Assembly: GCA_025370055.1 (NCBI GenBank)
Contig: CP073041.1
Coordinates: forward strand, 1,860,001-1,924,000
Direction of reading: 5' to 3'
Source of the DNA: Woronichinia naegeliana WA131
Lineage (GTDB): Bacteria > Cyanobacteriota > Cyanobacteriia > Cyanobacteriales > Microcystaceae
Length of the DNA: 64,000 nt
Part shown: one piece after another, positions 1 to 8,179 of the stretch
Layout: each line of letters starts with the position of its first letter
Numbering within the stretch: position 1 is the first letter of the stretch
Notes under the pieces: model-generated
What the model saw: only the letters and a program-made list of their open reading frames with translations
Databases searched by the model: none
Told to the model about the DNA's origin: nothing
Position numbers and translations under genes: made by a program

Positions 1-66
1 TTATTTTTTCAGTTCATACTTCCCTAACTTATATTTCTTTGGTTTTTGACTTTTTCAGCAAGCCCT
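1..66 (+). mobile_element. Right-end remnant of the IS5-like element
   Basis: The first 66 bases match, with several substitutions, the terminal segment of the IS5-like copies further right (compare 52129-52191), ending in the terminal repeat CAGCAAGCCCT. The rest of the element is outside the window, so it is unknown whether a full copy lies to the left. The divergence from the other copies suggests an older insertion. Confidence 0.75.
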
Positions 67-141
67 ATCTAACCTCAGAAATGTGTAGCAGCTAAAGCCT
101 TACACTGAAAGTGCATAGTTTTGGACTAGCGTGTTTAGGAT

Positions 142-342
142 AATAAACTTCATAGTCATCTCCCTTTTAATTTTTTATATGGTATCGTTACTTTTGATTT
201 AGGCTATTATAGCACTTGAGGCTATTATAGCACTTGAGGCTATTATAGCACTTGAGGCTATTATAGCACTTGAGGCTATTATAGCACTTGAGGCTATTAT
301 AGCACTTGTCTGTATAGGTAATTAATTTTGCATGACTACTTA
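142..342 (-). mobile_element. IS630-type left-end block (promoter region), remnant
   Basis: Read on the minus strand, this block repeats the terminal and promoter region of the IS630-like remnant at 47549-47661: it starts TAAGTAGTCATGC, runs through the 18-bp unit, and reaches the first codons of the transposase (ATGACTATGAAG) before similarity stops abruptly near 142. Only the end of the element is present and no transposase body follows. The main difference from the other copy is amplification of the 18-bp unit from one to six. Confidence 0.75.
201..308. repeat. Six perfect 18-bp tandem repeats, each with a TATAAT
   Basis: The unit AGGCTATTATAGCACTTG is repeated six times without change at 201, 219, 237, 255, 273 and 291. 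The core GCTATTATAGC is an inverted repeat, so the minus strand reads TATAAT and the plus strand TATTAT in every unit. The homologous element end at 47583-47600 has one unit only. There are no spacers, so it is not a CRISPR. Replication slippage is the simplest origin; whether it raises promoter activity is unknown. Confidence 0.95.
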
Positions 343-433
343 CCTATTTTGTCTTTGATAGCTGGCAACATCTTTTTGATTTTATGCTTGAGTCATTTGA
401 CCCCCTTCCCTTGGCTAACTCTTCCTAATTTTT

Positions 434-450
434 CAAATTTAGAATTGCTG
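434..450. repeat. 17-bp match to the terminus of the 206-bp MITE
   Basis: CAAATTTAGAATTGCTG is identical to the end of the MITE at 24054-24259. No matching body or second end is visible nearby, so this may be a decayed or truncated copy, or chance. Confidence 0.35.
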
Positions 451-527
451 TCATTCCTTAATAGTCTTTCGTTGGAGGTTCGGCAATAGGGTAAAATTCA
501 AAACGGTAGTGTTAATTTTAAATACAA

Positions 528-1094
528 ATGAGTGGACAGACCATGACTCAGGCTAATCGCGTTTTTCGCCAAGAGGTGCTAGGGTCACGCAGATTTAGTA
601 ATTATTTTTGGGCAGCAGCCTCCACCCTTGGTGGTGTGGGCTTTTTTCTGGCTGGCCTTTCCAGTTATTTCAAGATCAATTTCCTTCTGGTTAGTGATAC
701 CACTGATTTGCAATTTGTGCCCCAGGGCTTTGCCCTCCTCTTCTATGGCATTGCTGGTTCCTTCGTTGCTTCCTATCTCTGGTTAACCATGTTTTGGAAT
801 GTGGGTGGAGGTTATAACGAATTTAATCAAGAATCCGGCAAGGTAACGGTCTTTCGTTGGGGTTTTCCGGGTAAAAATCGTCGTATCGAATTAACCTGCG
901 CGATCGCCGACGTACAAGCAGTACGAGCAGAAATAAAAGAAGGAGTCAGTCCGAAACGAGCCTTGTATCTACGAGTCAAACAACGTCGAGATATTCCCTT
1001 AACCCGTGTTGGTCGACCGATATCGCTCTCTAGTTTAGAAAATCAAGGTGCGGAATTAGCCCGTTTTTTAGGTGTTCCCCTAGAAGGTCTTTAA
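528..1094 (+). CDS. ycf4: Photosystem I assembly protein Ycf4
   Basis: The product (188 aa, usual family length) assists photosystem I assembly in the thylakoid membrane. Two hydrophobic segments at about residues 24-48 and 64-90 form the expected hairpin, followed by a soluble C-terminal domain rich in basic residues. The opening (TQANRVFRQEVLGSRRFSNY) and the WNVGGGYNEF and GFPGKNRR stretches are typical of Ycf4. The first ATG (528) and a second at 543 are both possible starts; no clear Shine-Dalgarno sequence decides between them. It stands alone, with insertion-sequence debris upstream and a cyclophilin gene downstream on the same strand. Confidence in identity is high from overall resemblance to the cyanobacterial and plastid family. 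Confidence 0.93.
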   Translation: MSGQTMTQANRVFRQEVLGSRRFSNYFWAAASTLGGVGFFLAGLSSYFKINFLLVSDTTDLQFVPQGFALLFYGIAGSFVASYLWLTMFWNVGGGYNEFNQESGKVTVFRWGFPGKNRRIELTCAIADVQAVRAEIKEGVSPKRALYLRVKQRRDIPLTRVGRPISLSSLENQGAELARFLGVPLEGL

Positions 1095-1183
1095 ATTAGC
1101 CGCCATACTTTTGTGCTGATGTCTTTTGTCCCGTTGGTATCGTTGAGACCTCAATTCCCCTGAACTTTTTTTCAATTTCAATT

Positions 1184-1933
1184 ATGAAAAATCCTTGTTG
1201 GCAAATATTCCTGTCCGGGTTGCTGATGGTGGGAATTTGGCTAACGGGTTGTTCTCAACCCCAGTCTATTTCCTCTGACGTACAAGCATCCCCCATTAAT
1301 GCTGCTCCAGTCAATTCTGCCCACGCGGATAAAACTCTGGCAAATTATAAACCACGCTTAAAAGGTAAAGCCACAGTAGAAATGATCGTCAATGGCAAAC
1401 CCATCTATATTGAAGTTGACGGCGACCAAGCTCCGATTACAGCCGGCAACTTTATAGATTTAGTCGAACGAGGAGTTTACAGTGGACTCAAGTTCCATCG
1501 GGTCGTTCGTGATCCCCAACCCTTTGTCGTTCAAGGGGGCGATCCTTTGGGAAATGGGACAGGCGGTTTTATTGATTCGGCGACAAAGAAACCCCGCAAT
1601 ATTCCCCTCGAAATCAAATTAACAGACAAAGATCCGAAACAACCGACTGCACCAATTTATAACCAATCCCTGGGCCAACAGGCTGGGTTTTCTAATCCTC
1701 CCGTTGTTCTTCACCATAAACGAGGCGCTGTAGCCATGGCTCGTTCTCAAATGCCCAATTCCGCCTCTTCCCAATTTTATTTTGCCCTATCCGATGATCT
1801 GGGTTTTTTGGATGGGGACTATGCTGTTTTTGGTTATGTCACGAAAGGTATGGATGTGGTCGATCAAATTAAGCAGGGAGATAAAATCCAATCAGCAAAA
1901 GTTATTGAGGGAGCGGCTAATTTACAAAAGTAA
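1184..1933 (+). CDS. Cyclophilin-type peptidyl-prolyl isomerase, lipoprotein
   Basis: This is a 249-residue peptidyl-prolyl cis-trans isomerase. The N-terminus has a positive start, a hydrophobic stretch and a lipobox-like LTGC at about residues 20-23, so it is probably a lipid-anchored protein outside the cytoplasmic membrane (inferred from the signal). The cyclophilin domain covers about residues 60-245, with [31 protein letters not shown] and SSQFYFAL carrying the catalytic and substrate-binding positions, and DYAVFGYV near the end. It contains the extra loop common in cyanobacterial cyclophilins, between the GGFI region and the HHKRGAVAM strand. The role would be folding of extracytoplasmic proteins; the client is unknown. 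Confidence 0.9.
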   Translation: MKNPCWQIFLSGLLMVGIWLTGCSQPQSISSDVQASPINAAPVNSAHADKTLANYKPRLKGKATVEMIVNGKPIYIEVDGDQAPITAGNFIDLVERGVYSGLKFHRVVRDPQPFVVQGGDPLGNGTGGFIDSATKKPRNIPLEIKLTDKDPKQPTAPIYNQSLGQQAGFSNPPVVLHHKRGAVAMARSQMPNSASSQFYFALSDDLGFLDGDYAVFGYVTKGMDVVDQIKQGDKIQSAKVIEGAANLQK

Positions 1934-1997
1934 ATCGGGTATTCTCTTAGATTACTTCTAAGAATGGTTAACGCTCTCAACTCGAAAAACAGTAGGA

Positions 1998-2089
1998 GCG
2001 CAAGGCTTGCGCCTAGGGGAAACTTTAACTGTCCTGAATAAACTGTTCATCGTCTAAAACGCCTACAGGCAAGGGGCTTAAGCCCCTTG
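1998..2089. repeat. Two palindromic intergenic repeats
   Basis: The hairpin GCGCAAG-G-CTTGCGC lies at 1998-2012, and a perfect 20-base palindrome, CAAGGGGCTTAAGCCCCTTG, at 2070-2089. They lie between the convergent cyclophilin and frp genes. Such short palindromes are commonly dispersed in cyanobacterial genomes; they might also act as bidirectional transcription stops, although neither is followed by a clean T tract. Confidence 0.6.
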
Positions 2090-2156
2090 TTACAAAGCTC
2101 GCAGAATTGATCGCTGGCGATCTAATATATACGATAGCTTACTGTTTAAATGAGTC

Positions 2157-2519
2157 TTACAAATAGGAAAGAGCAGAAATTTTAGAGATTTTATCAGGCG
2201 ATAATCCGCTTAAATCTTCTCTGAGTAACCATTTTTCCTTAAGCAGATCGGCAAAGAGAAAAACTAGGGCAGAGTAATCATTTTCTTTCCCATTTTCTTG
2301 TCCAAGATATTTCTGCATCGTTAAATAGTATCGACCATCAATCTGATGTCGTTTGGCACTCAAATAGTCATGAATTTCCCAAACTGCATCGATATTGTCA
2401 ACGCCTTTGATCTTTTCAGAGAGTTGATCAATTAAGTCATTTGTTTCGCGTTCGTAAGCTTTTTTAAAAGCCTCCTGTGCTACTGTTTTTTCAATCGCTG
2501 ACCAGGTGTTTTCACTCAC
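2157..2519 (-). CDS. frp: Fluorescence recovery protein (FRP)
   Basis: FRP (120 aa) binds the active red form of the orange carotenoid protein, detaches it from the phycobilisome and speeds its return to the orange form, ending photoprotective quenching. The protein matches the Synechocystis family in the core VWEIHDYLSAKRHQIDG, where Trp47, His50, Asp51 and Arg57 align with the functionally important Trp50, His53, Asp54 and Arg60. The middle after this motif is several residues longer than in Synechocystis. The gene lies 144 bases downstream of ocp on the same strand, the classic arrangement, so joint or coordinated expression is likely. A hairpin in the gap (2564-2591) may tune read-through. 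Confidence 0.9.
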   Translation of the reverse strand: MSENTWSAIEKTVAQEAFKKAYERETNDLIDQLSEKIKGVDNIDAVWEIHDYLSAKRHQIDGRYYLTMQKYLGQENGKENDYSALVFLFADLLKEKWLLREDLSGLSPDKISKISALSYL

Positions 2520-2563
2520 TTTGTTAAAGGATTAAAGTTGATTGTTTTATTTTCATAAAATTT

Positions 2564-2591
2564 ACCCTCTATACGAATTTGTATAGAAGGT
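2564..2591 (-). promoter_or_regulatory. Hairpin between ocp and frp
   Basis: TCTATAC and GTATAGA form a 7-bp stem around a six-base loop, with a further three pairs (ACC/GGT) beyond one mismatch. It sits in the 144-base gap between the ocp stop and the frp start. No clean run of T follows on the minus strand (GGGTAAATTTTATG), so it is more likely an attenuator or processing site than a full terminator. Confidence 0.4.
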
Positions 2592-2663
2592 TTGGAAATA
2601 GTTGTCCTAGCTGATTGATTTAGGAAAAAGCAATTTCTAGGCTGATCATGATGACCGTTATAA

Positions 2664-3626
2664 TTAACGACGGGCCAGGTTTAATAATTCTTTAGGAGAG
2701 GCCAACAAATCGATCGCCACAAAGAAGATTTTATCTTCAGGATTGAGCAGAAATCGCCAAGCCATATTCATACCTACACCAGCACCAAACCAAGGTGTTT
2801 GTACTTTCCCTGTGACTTTGATTTGGGTATAACCATCGGCAGCGGGTTCAACGACACCCCGTTCAGGAATGAGTTTGAGATTTTGGCACTCTTCTTTAAA
2901 AAATCGCAGAATGGCCTCTTTGCCCACAATAGGACGTTGGAAGGGAGGTTGTAACGCACCATCTGAGGTGAATAACTCAATTAAGATATCAAAGTCATTA
3001 GCATTGAGGTTATCCATGTAGTTCAATACCGTTGCATTGGTGATACCTTCAATACTGACTTTTTGACGTTTGGAAACTTCGGTAGGAGCAACCACTGGCT
3101 CGGCAACGGTTTGATAGGTTCCTAGTTTATTAGCATCAAAGCCTAAATCGACAACGGCATTCCGTAACACCGTAATCTGTTGACCGGATTCTAAGCCTCG
3201 GATCGCTTGTAATACTGCTGCCGCATTCGCTGATAGTTGATAGCCTTCGGGTATGGGAGCCACAATACCTTGCTCCATCCATTCCCCTAAACGATACCAA
3301 AAACCGAGTTTGATATTGGCTGTCCAGGTGGCATAAATCCGACAGATGGGGGTATCCGCACGGTTAGCGAGGTCACACATGACCTGGGTTTGTTCTTGGC
3401 TGGACATTTCCTTGATTTGGGTCAAAGTGCCTTCGGCCAAAATCATACTGGCGGCACCAGGGGCGGCGATCGTGATCGTTTGTCCCATTTCGAGGTAAGC
3501 GAACCAAATTAAGGCCAGTTGATCTTCGGCATTAAGTTGAGAAAATCGCGCAATCGTAGCTGGCACTGAATCTGCGGAGAGTGTATTCGGAAAAATGCTA
3601 CGGGCTGAATCAATAGTAAATGGCAT
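2664..3626 (-). CDS. ocp: Orange carotenoid protein (OCP)
   Basis: OCP (320 aa) is the blue-light-activated carotenoid protein that quenches phycobilisome excitation. It has an N-terminal all-helical carotenoid-binding domain (about 1-165), a linker, and an NTF2-like C-terminal domain (about 195-315). Key residues are in place: Trp41, Tyr44, Trp110 and Arg155 in the N-domain, and Tyr203, Glu246 and Trp290 in the C-domain, which match Synechocystis Tyr201, Glu244 and Trp288 with a two-residue shift from the linker. The N-terminal extension MPFTIDSAR is intact. Overall similarity to the Synechocystis protein and the adjacent FRP gene place it in the FRP-regulated OCP1 type. An AGAGGT ribosome site precedes the ATG, and a candidate promoter lies at 3649-3677. 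No carotenoid ketolase gene is nearby. Confidence 0.97.
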   Translation of the reverse strand: MPFTIDSARSIFPNTLSADSVPATIARFSQLNAEDQLALIWFAYLEMGQTITIAAPGAASMILAEGTLTQIKEMSSQEQTQVMCDLANRADTPICRIYATWTANIKLGFWYRLGEWMEQGIVAPIPEGYQLSANAAAVLQAIRGLESGQQITVLRNAVVDLGFDANKLGTYQTVAEPVVAPTEVSKRQKVSIEGITNATVLNYMDNLNANDFDILIELFTSDGALQPPFQRPIVGKEAILRFFKEECQNLKLIPERGVVEPAADGYTQIKVTGKVQTPWFGAGVGMNMAWRFLLNPEDKIFFVAIDLLASPKELLNLARR

Positions 3627-3648
3627 ACACTGACCTCTTGAGTGGTAT

Positions 3649-3677
3649 TTTGTATCATCTTATCATGACAAATGCAA
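3649..3677 (-). promoter_or_regulatory. Candidate ocp promoter
   Basis: On the minus strand TTGCAT (3672-3677) and TACAAA (3649-3654) are separated by exactly 17 bases and lie about 25-50 bases upstream of the ocp start. The -10 hexamer has two mismatches, so this is a weak to moderate sigma-70-type candidate. Confidence 0.35.
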
Positions 3678-3817
3678 GTTTTCTTAAAAAAAGTTTACAA
3701 ATCTTTTCACAAAATTTGCCAAAGAACTCCCAACCTTTCGCCTCAAGGGGCAAATTGCTATAGTTAACCTGTCGGTTACGGAATGATATTAATGCTGGCG
3801 CGATCGCCGTTAACGCC

Positions 3818-4906
3818 CTAACCCAAGGCTTCAGACAGATAATCTGCCGTTGACTCCACTAAGGGAATCGATTGTTCATAAAGCATTCGAGTCGGGCCAA
3901 TAATACCCACACTGCCAACGGGTGTCTCTCCTTGATGGTAAAGAGCCGAAACAAGAGTACAGGGGCGCATGGATTCTAAGGGATTTTCAGAACCAATCCG
4001 AACAGTGACAGCTTTATGTTTATGGGGATTAGGGAGCGCGAAGACCAGGGGAAATAACTGATCTTGTTGTTGCTCTAATAGATGTAAGAGAACTTGTACC
4101 TGTTCAAGATGGGAAAATTCCGGTTGACGGATCACTTCTGACACACCATGAATGGCCATGGGCATGGTCTGTGTGGGTTGCAACAACGGTTGTATTTGCT
4201 GGATCAGGGTCTTGAGAAAATCAGTATAACAGACGAAGTCTTGATCAATTTCCTGCCAATTTAAACTGGCTAATTCCCCTAGGGTTTTGCCTTTGAGTTT
4301 ATGGTTTAAGAAATTCGATAAAATCTGTAATTCCTGGGCGAGAGCTTCTGGGTCTTGCTCTGGTAAATGTTCAGGAGAACGCAAAGAAAGGGGCAATTCC
4401 ATCAAAATCGACTGGGTTTGATAACCATCTGTCACCAGAATAATCATCACCTGTTCAGGCGCGATCGCTAAAAGTTGGAGGTGACGCAGTTGAACGGTGG
4501 AGGTTTGAGGAAAGGTAATGAGGGCAATATAACCGCTTAAATTGGCTAAGAGTTGGGTCGCTCTTTGTAAGAGGGTTTCAAAATGACGAGATTCTTCCTT
4601 GAGATGATAGTGTAAATTCTGTTCTACTTTCTTCTTAGTCTTTTCATTCACGATCAATAATTGATCCACATAGATCCGATAGCCCCAATCCGAGGGAATT
4701 CGTCCGGCAGAAATATGGGGTTGATAAAGCAATCCTGCTTTTTCCAATTGACCCAAAGCATTGCGAATTGTAGCAGAACTAATGCTAAATTTATATTCCT
4801 CTAGAAGGGTTTTTGAACCAACGGGTTCGGCCGTGGCAATATAGTGTTGAATGGTTGCTCGTAGAATATTCTGATATCGCTCGCTGAGATGGGGAGGAGT
4901 TAACAT
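3818..4906 (-). CDS. hrcA: Heat-inducible transcription repressor HrcA
   Basis: HrcA (362 aa) represses class I heat-shock operons (groESL and relatives) by binding CIRCE elements, and needs GroEL for activity. The N-terminal winged helix is recognisable: LSERYQNILRATIQHYIATAEPVGSKTL, then SSATIRNALGQLEKAGLL and HISAGRIPSDWGYRIYVD (residues about 5-80). The remaining part is the dimerisation and GAF-like domain, ending in GSVGIIGPTRMLYEQSIPLVE. Length is normal. No CIRCE element (TTAGCACTC-N9-GAGTGCTAA) is visible immediately upstream, so autoregulation is not supported here. The next upstream gene on the same strand is a rhodanese, 125 bases away. Confidence 0.95.
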   Translation of the reverse strand: MLTPPHLSERYQNILRATIQHYIATAEPVGSKTLLEEYKFSISSATIRNALGQLEKAGLLYQPHISAGRIPSDWGYRIYVDQLLIVNEKTKKKVEQNLHYHLKEESRHFETLLQRATQLLANLSGYIALITFPQTSTVQLRHLQLLAIAPEQVMIILVTDGYQTQSILMELPLSLRSPEHLPEQDPEALAQELQILSNFLNHKLKGKTLGELASLNWQEIDQDFVCYTDFLKTLIQQIQPLLQPTQTMPMAIHGVSEVIRQPEFSHLEQVQVLLHLLEQQQDQLFPLVFALPNPHKHKAVTVRIGSENPLESMRPCTLVSALYHQGETPVGSVGIIGPTRMLYEQSIPLVESTADYLSEALG

Positions 4907-5031
4907 GAGAGAGGTTTTAAGGCGTATTTGATTCTAAAAATGAAAACAATAAAAATGTTATAGGGTTTTAAAAAAGAGATTTGATTGACTCTGAATATCT
5001 GACGAAGGAGTCAACTTCGGTGTTTCTTCGC

Positions 5032-5376
5032 TTAGTAGCGAGACAGAGATGGGTCAACACTGAGGGAATAGGCATCAATTCCCCCGATAATATTCTTAAC
5101 ATTGCTAAAGCCAATATTCCGTAACCACTGGCACATTCGTTCGGAGCGCATTCCATGATGACAGATTACCAATGTTTCCTGGTCGGGATTGTAGCGGGTT
5201 TTAATGGTTTCTGACCAATGGGTAAAGTCGCTGAGGGGGAGGATATCAAAGCCTTCTAAATGGGCGATCGCAACTTCGTGGGGTTCGCGGACATCGATTA
5301 ATTGCAATGTCGCATCAGGTTTGGTTAAGCGCAGGGCCAATTCTTGAACTGTGATTTCTAAAACGGGTTTGGTCAT
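5032..5376 (-). CDS. Single-domain rhodanese-like protein
   Basis: This 114-residue protein is one rhodanese domain. It has the opening LQLIDVREPHEVAIAHLEG and the active-site loop CHHGMRS, whose Cys (about residue 72) would carry the persulfide sulfur, followed by QWLRNIGFSNVKNIIGGIDAY. It should act in cytoplasmic sulfur transfer or persulfide handling, though the acceptor is not evident from neighbours (hrcA downstream, a divergent DUF3352 gene upstream). A longer N-terminal domain is absent, which is normal for GlpE/PspE-like small rhodaneses. Confidence 0.88.
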   Translation of the reverse strand: MTKPVLEITVQELALRLTKPDATLQLIDVREPHEVAIAHLEGFDILPLSDFTHWSETIKTRYNPDQETLVICHHGMRSERMCQWLRNIGFSNVKNIIGGIDAYSLSVDPSLSRY

Positions 5377-5575
5377 TGGATTGCGGTCTGGAAATTTTTA
5401 AAGAAAGGTTAGGTCAAGCTTAAGGAGATTTTCTAGTCTCTCTAAGGTAACAGGTTGTTTGGGCAAAAAGCATAGCAGCAATTAAAATCCTCAAGATCGT
5501 TCAGAACAGTCCACTGACGACGGATAATGAAGATAGACTGTTGACCCATTCAGGCTTCCATGCCTTCTCATTGCT

Positions 5576-7249
5576 GTGAAACCTCGTCTATTTTTTCTGG
5601 CTTTGGCATTAACCGTGATTCTGTCGTTTGCTGTTGCAGGAGTTGGTTTTTATTGGGTGTTGGCCCAGAGTCCTCTTGCTCTTCTATCGGGAGGTGTACA
5701 GCGATCGCCCCTAGCAACGGTTTTTATCCCCAAACAAGCTCCCGTGATGGTGTCTCTCTTGGTCAATCCAGATCGTCTCGAAGCGTTTGGAGAACTGATT
5801 GCCCAACCCCAAAATCGCCGCCGGAGTCAGCGCGAATTACAGGAATTAGAACAAAGTTTATTGGCCAAAACGGGTTTAAATTACCAACAAGCTGTGCAGC
5901 CCTGGCTAGGGGAAGAAGTGACCTTGGCCGTGACTTCCCTGGATTATGACCGAGATGGAGCCAATGGCAATCAAGCCGGTTATCTCTTGATAGTGGAAAC
6001 CAAAGATCCTCAACTGAGTAAGGAATTTTTACAGCTATCCTACGCAGAATCAGCGATCGCCGGCAATTTTGATCTGGTATTTGATACCTATCAGGGGGTA
6101 AATTTAACCTATAAACGGCCCTTAACCCCCATTGCCAATAATCAGTTGTTAGCGAATGCGGTGGTCGGTAATTATGTTTTATTTGCCAATCACCCCAAAG
6201 TTTTACGAGAAGCGTTAAATACGGTACAGGCTCCAGATTTAAGTTTGAATCGGGATACAGACTACCAAGCATCCCTTAAAACCATTAATGATCCCCGCAT
6301 TGGCATTGTTTACGCCAATTTCCCCTCCCTTTCTGCCTTACTCAGTCAATTATCCAAGCCGGTCTTAACAAACCTAACCCAAACCTTGACTGTTGGCCTT
6401 TCTTTAAAATCCCAGGGATTATTGGCTGAAGCGGCTTTGATCGGTGTAACGGGGGATCAACCACCTCAATTGGGACAACCGATTCATCTCTTAAGTCAGG
6501 TTCCCGCCAATAGTTTGCTAACCGCCGCCAGTCGAGATTTAAACCAATTTTGGCAACAGGTAGAAACGGGCTTAGTCACGGATAGTCCTCTCCAGGGCTT
6601 AGTTGAAGGTTTTGTCCATAATTTACAACAGCCGTTGGGTTTAGACCTGGCCGAGGATATTTTTAAATGGGTACAAGGTGAGTATAGTTTCGCGTTTTTA
6701 CCCAATCGTAATCATCCCCAACCAGACTGGGTTTTTCTAGCCCAACGTTTACCCCAGGTTGAAGTGGATACCGCGATCGCTCATTTGGATGAATTAGCTC
6801 AGAATCAGGGTTACACGGTGCAGACCTTACCTGTTTTAGGGCAAAATGTGACCGCCTGGACAAAGTTAAAAACCGCAGCCCAAGACCAAATTTCCCGTTT
6901 AGAAACCCAGGTCAGTGGAGTCCATACAACGGTCAATGATACAGAAATTATTGCCAGTTCTCTAGAAGCCATGTCTCAGGTGTTATTAGCCCATCAACAA
7001 CCCCTGGTCGAAAGTGATAAATTTCAGCAGGCGATTAGTGCTTTACCTTTGGCTAACAATGGCTATTTCTATCTAGACTGGAATCAAAGTGAACCCGTTT
7101 TACAACAACAATTTCCTTTTTTACCGGTCTTAGAACTGTCGGTTAAACCCCTATTTAAAAATCTGCGATCGCTAACTTTAACCAGTGAAGGAAGTGTAAA
7201 TGGCATCCGTCGGGCAACAGCTTATTTGAACTTAGGAGTCAGAGAATGA
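5576..7249 (+). CDS. DUF3352 family protein, membrane-anchored
   Basis: This 557-residue protein starts at a GTG (5576), the only start placing the basic MKPR and the hydrophobic segment (residues about 4-30) at the N-terminus; it is a signal anchor with the rest outside the cytoplasm. The body fits the cyanobacterial DUF3352 family: ATVFIPKQAPVMVSLLVNPDRLEAF near residue 45, NRRRSQRELQELEQSLLAKTGLNYQQAVQPWLGEEVTLAV, repeated related segments, and an end of the type SLTLTSEGSVNGIRRATAYLNL. The function of the family is not known. It is divergent from the rhodanese gene and convergent with the TetR gene. Confidence 0.8.
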   Translation: MKPRLFFLALALTVILSFAVAGVGFYWVLAQSPLALLSGGVQRSPLATVFIPKQAPVMVSLLVNPDRLEAFGELIAQPQNRRRSQRELQELEQSLLAKTGLNYQQAVQPWLGEEVTLAVTSLDYDRDGANGNQAGYLLIVETKDPQLSKEFLQLSYAESAIAGNFDLVFDTYQGVNLTYKRPLTPIANNQLLANAVVGNYVLFANHPKVLREALNTVQAPDLSLNRDTDYQASLKTINDPRIGIVYANFPSLSALLSQLSKPVLTNLTQTLTVGLSLKSQGLLAEAALIGVTGDQPPQLGQPIHLLSQVPANSLLTAASRDLNQFWQQVETGLVTDSPLQGLVEGFVHNLQQPLGLDLAEDIFKWVQGEYSFAFLPNRNHPQPDWVFLAQRLPQVEVDTAIAHLDELAQNQGYTVQTLPVLGQNVTAWTKLKTAAQDQISRLETQVSGVHTTVNDTEIIASSLEAMSQVLLAHQQPLVESDKFQQAISALPLANNGYFYLDWNQSEPVLQQQFPFLPVLELSVKPLFKNLRSLTLTSEGSVNGIRRATAYLNLGVRE

Positions 7250-7308
7250 GCCTACCGCAGAGGGCAGATTAAATTTTGCTTTAAATCTTTCTCTTGTAGA
7301 TTATTTCC

Positions 7309-7965
7309 CTAGACTAAAACTCCATTTAAAAAGATATCTGCCAATCCTTCGGCCATTTCTTGAAGTGCTTGGGGAGATGCCTGGGGATCAATAATCGTCT
7401 GTTCGGAGAAACCTGCCACAGTAAATAGGCCAAGGAAAACGTGAGCAATAATTTTCGGATTAATGGGACGATAAATGCCTTTGTCGATCGCTGTTTGAAA
7501 AAAAGCTTCGGCCACATCTGTCATTTTAGTAATCACCTCTGCTTGAATGCGATCGCGGAGTTCGGGGTGAAACTGGGCTTCAACAAAACAAACCTGTAAG
7601 AGATTTTTGCTTTCCCGCATTCTTAACATCCGATGACGCATGACCTGGGAAATAGCCTTATAATTCTCAATTTCACTTAATTCTGTTAGTAAATCAGTTA
7701 GGATTTCCAACCAACCCGCCGTTGCGACTTCCAAAAGAATGGCCTTTTTATTGCTAAAGTGACGAAACAATGTCCCCTCCGCCACATTCGCTGCCTGGGC
7801 TAAATCCTTAGTCGTAGTGCCATCGTAGCCCTTTTCTGCAAACAACCTTAAGGCGACTTCTAAAATTCGAGTTCGAGTTTTTTCCTCATGGGTGGGATGG
7901 GGAACCTCACGAAAAAGATGATGCGATCGCGTACCCGCGCCACTTTGTGATCGCGTCCCTAGCAT
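7309..7965 (-). CDS. TetR/AcrR family transcriptional regulator
   Basis: The product is a TetR-type repressor of 218 aa. The DNA-binding domain is TRTRILEVALRLFAEKGYDGTTTKDLAQAANVAEGTLFRHFSNKKAILLEV (residues about 30-80), and the C-terminal ligand-binding part is helical. I chose the internal ATG at 7965 because GAGAGGG lies a few bases before it; an upstream ATG at 8001 has no such site. The region just upstream carries an inverted repeat (7985-8007) suited to be its own operator. It is convergent with the DUF3352 gene; no obvious target gene such as an efflux pump is adjacent. Confidence 0.88.
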   Translation of the reverse strand: MLGTRSQSGAGTRSHHLFREVPHPTHEEKTRTRILEVALRLFAEKGYDGTTTKDLAQAANVAEGTLFRHFSNKKAILLEVATAGWLEILTDLLTELSEIENYKAISQVMRHRMLRMRESKNLLQVCFVEAQFHPELRDRIQAEVITKMTDVAEAFFQTAIDKGIYRPINPKIIAHVFLGLFTVAGFSEQTIIDPQASPQALQEMAEGLADIFLNGVLV

Positions 7966-7984
7966 AATCAAATCCCTCTCGCCA

Positions 7985-8007
7985 ACAATACTGTCTCTCA
8001 ATATTGT
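7985..8007. promoter_or_regulatory. Inverted repeat, candidate TetR operator
   Basis: ACAATA (7985-7990) and TATTGT (8002-8007) form a perfect inverted repeat with an 11-base spacer, about 20 bases before the chosen TetR start. Size and place fit an autoregulatory operator of this family, but there is no second copy in the window to confirm it. Confidence 0.4.
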
Positions 8008-8179
8008 CCTCTAATCCTCTGGGAACGAGAGAAAATTAGGCGGTAATCTTCATGTAATGTTGAAAAAATTGATATTTGTTGACAAATCGCTGGCAACTTT
8101 TTTACTAACTTTTTTACTAATAGAGCGAAAAGGGAATGAAAAACCCAAAAAAGGGGATCAAATGACGATCCCCCCCTAC

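Noticed and set aside
201-308. Possible CRISPR array
   Set aside because: The repeats are directly adjacent with no spacers, and only 18 bases long.
4968-5156. Small 62-residue frame between hrcA and the rhodanese
   Set aside because: It overlaps the rhodanese gene in another frame and has no ribosome site or recognisable features.
5763-6272. 169-residue minus-strand frame
   Set aside because: It lies fully within the DUF3352 gene on the opposite strand and resembles no family.
7266-7289. Imperfect AGATTAAA...TTTAAATCT hairpin as a bidirectional terminator
   Set aside because: The stem has a bulge, is all A/T-rich, and lacks convincing stability; position between convergent genes is the only support.
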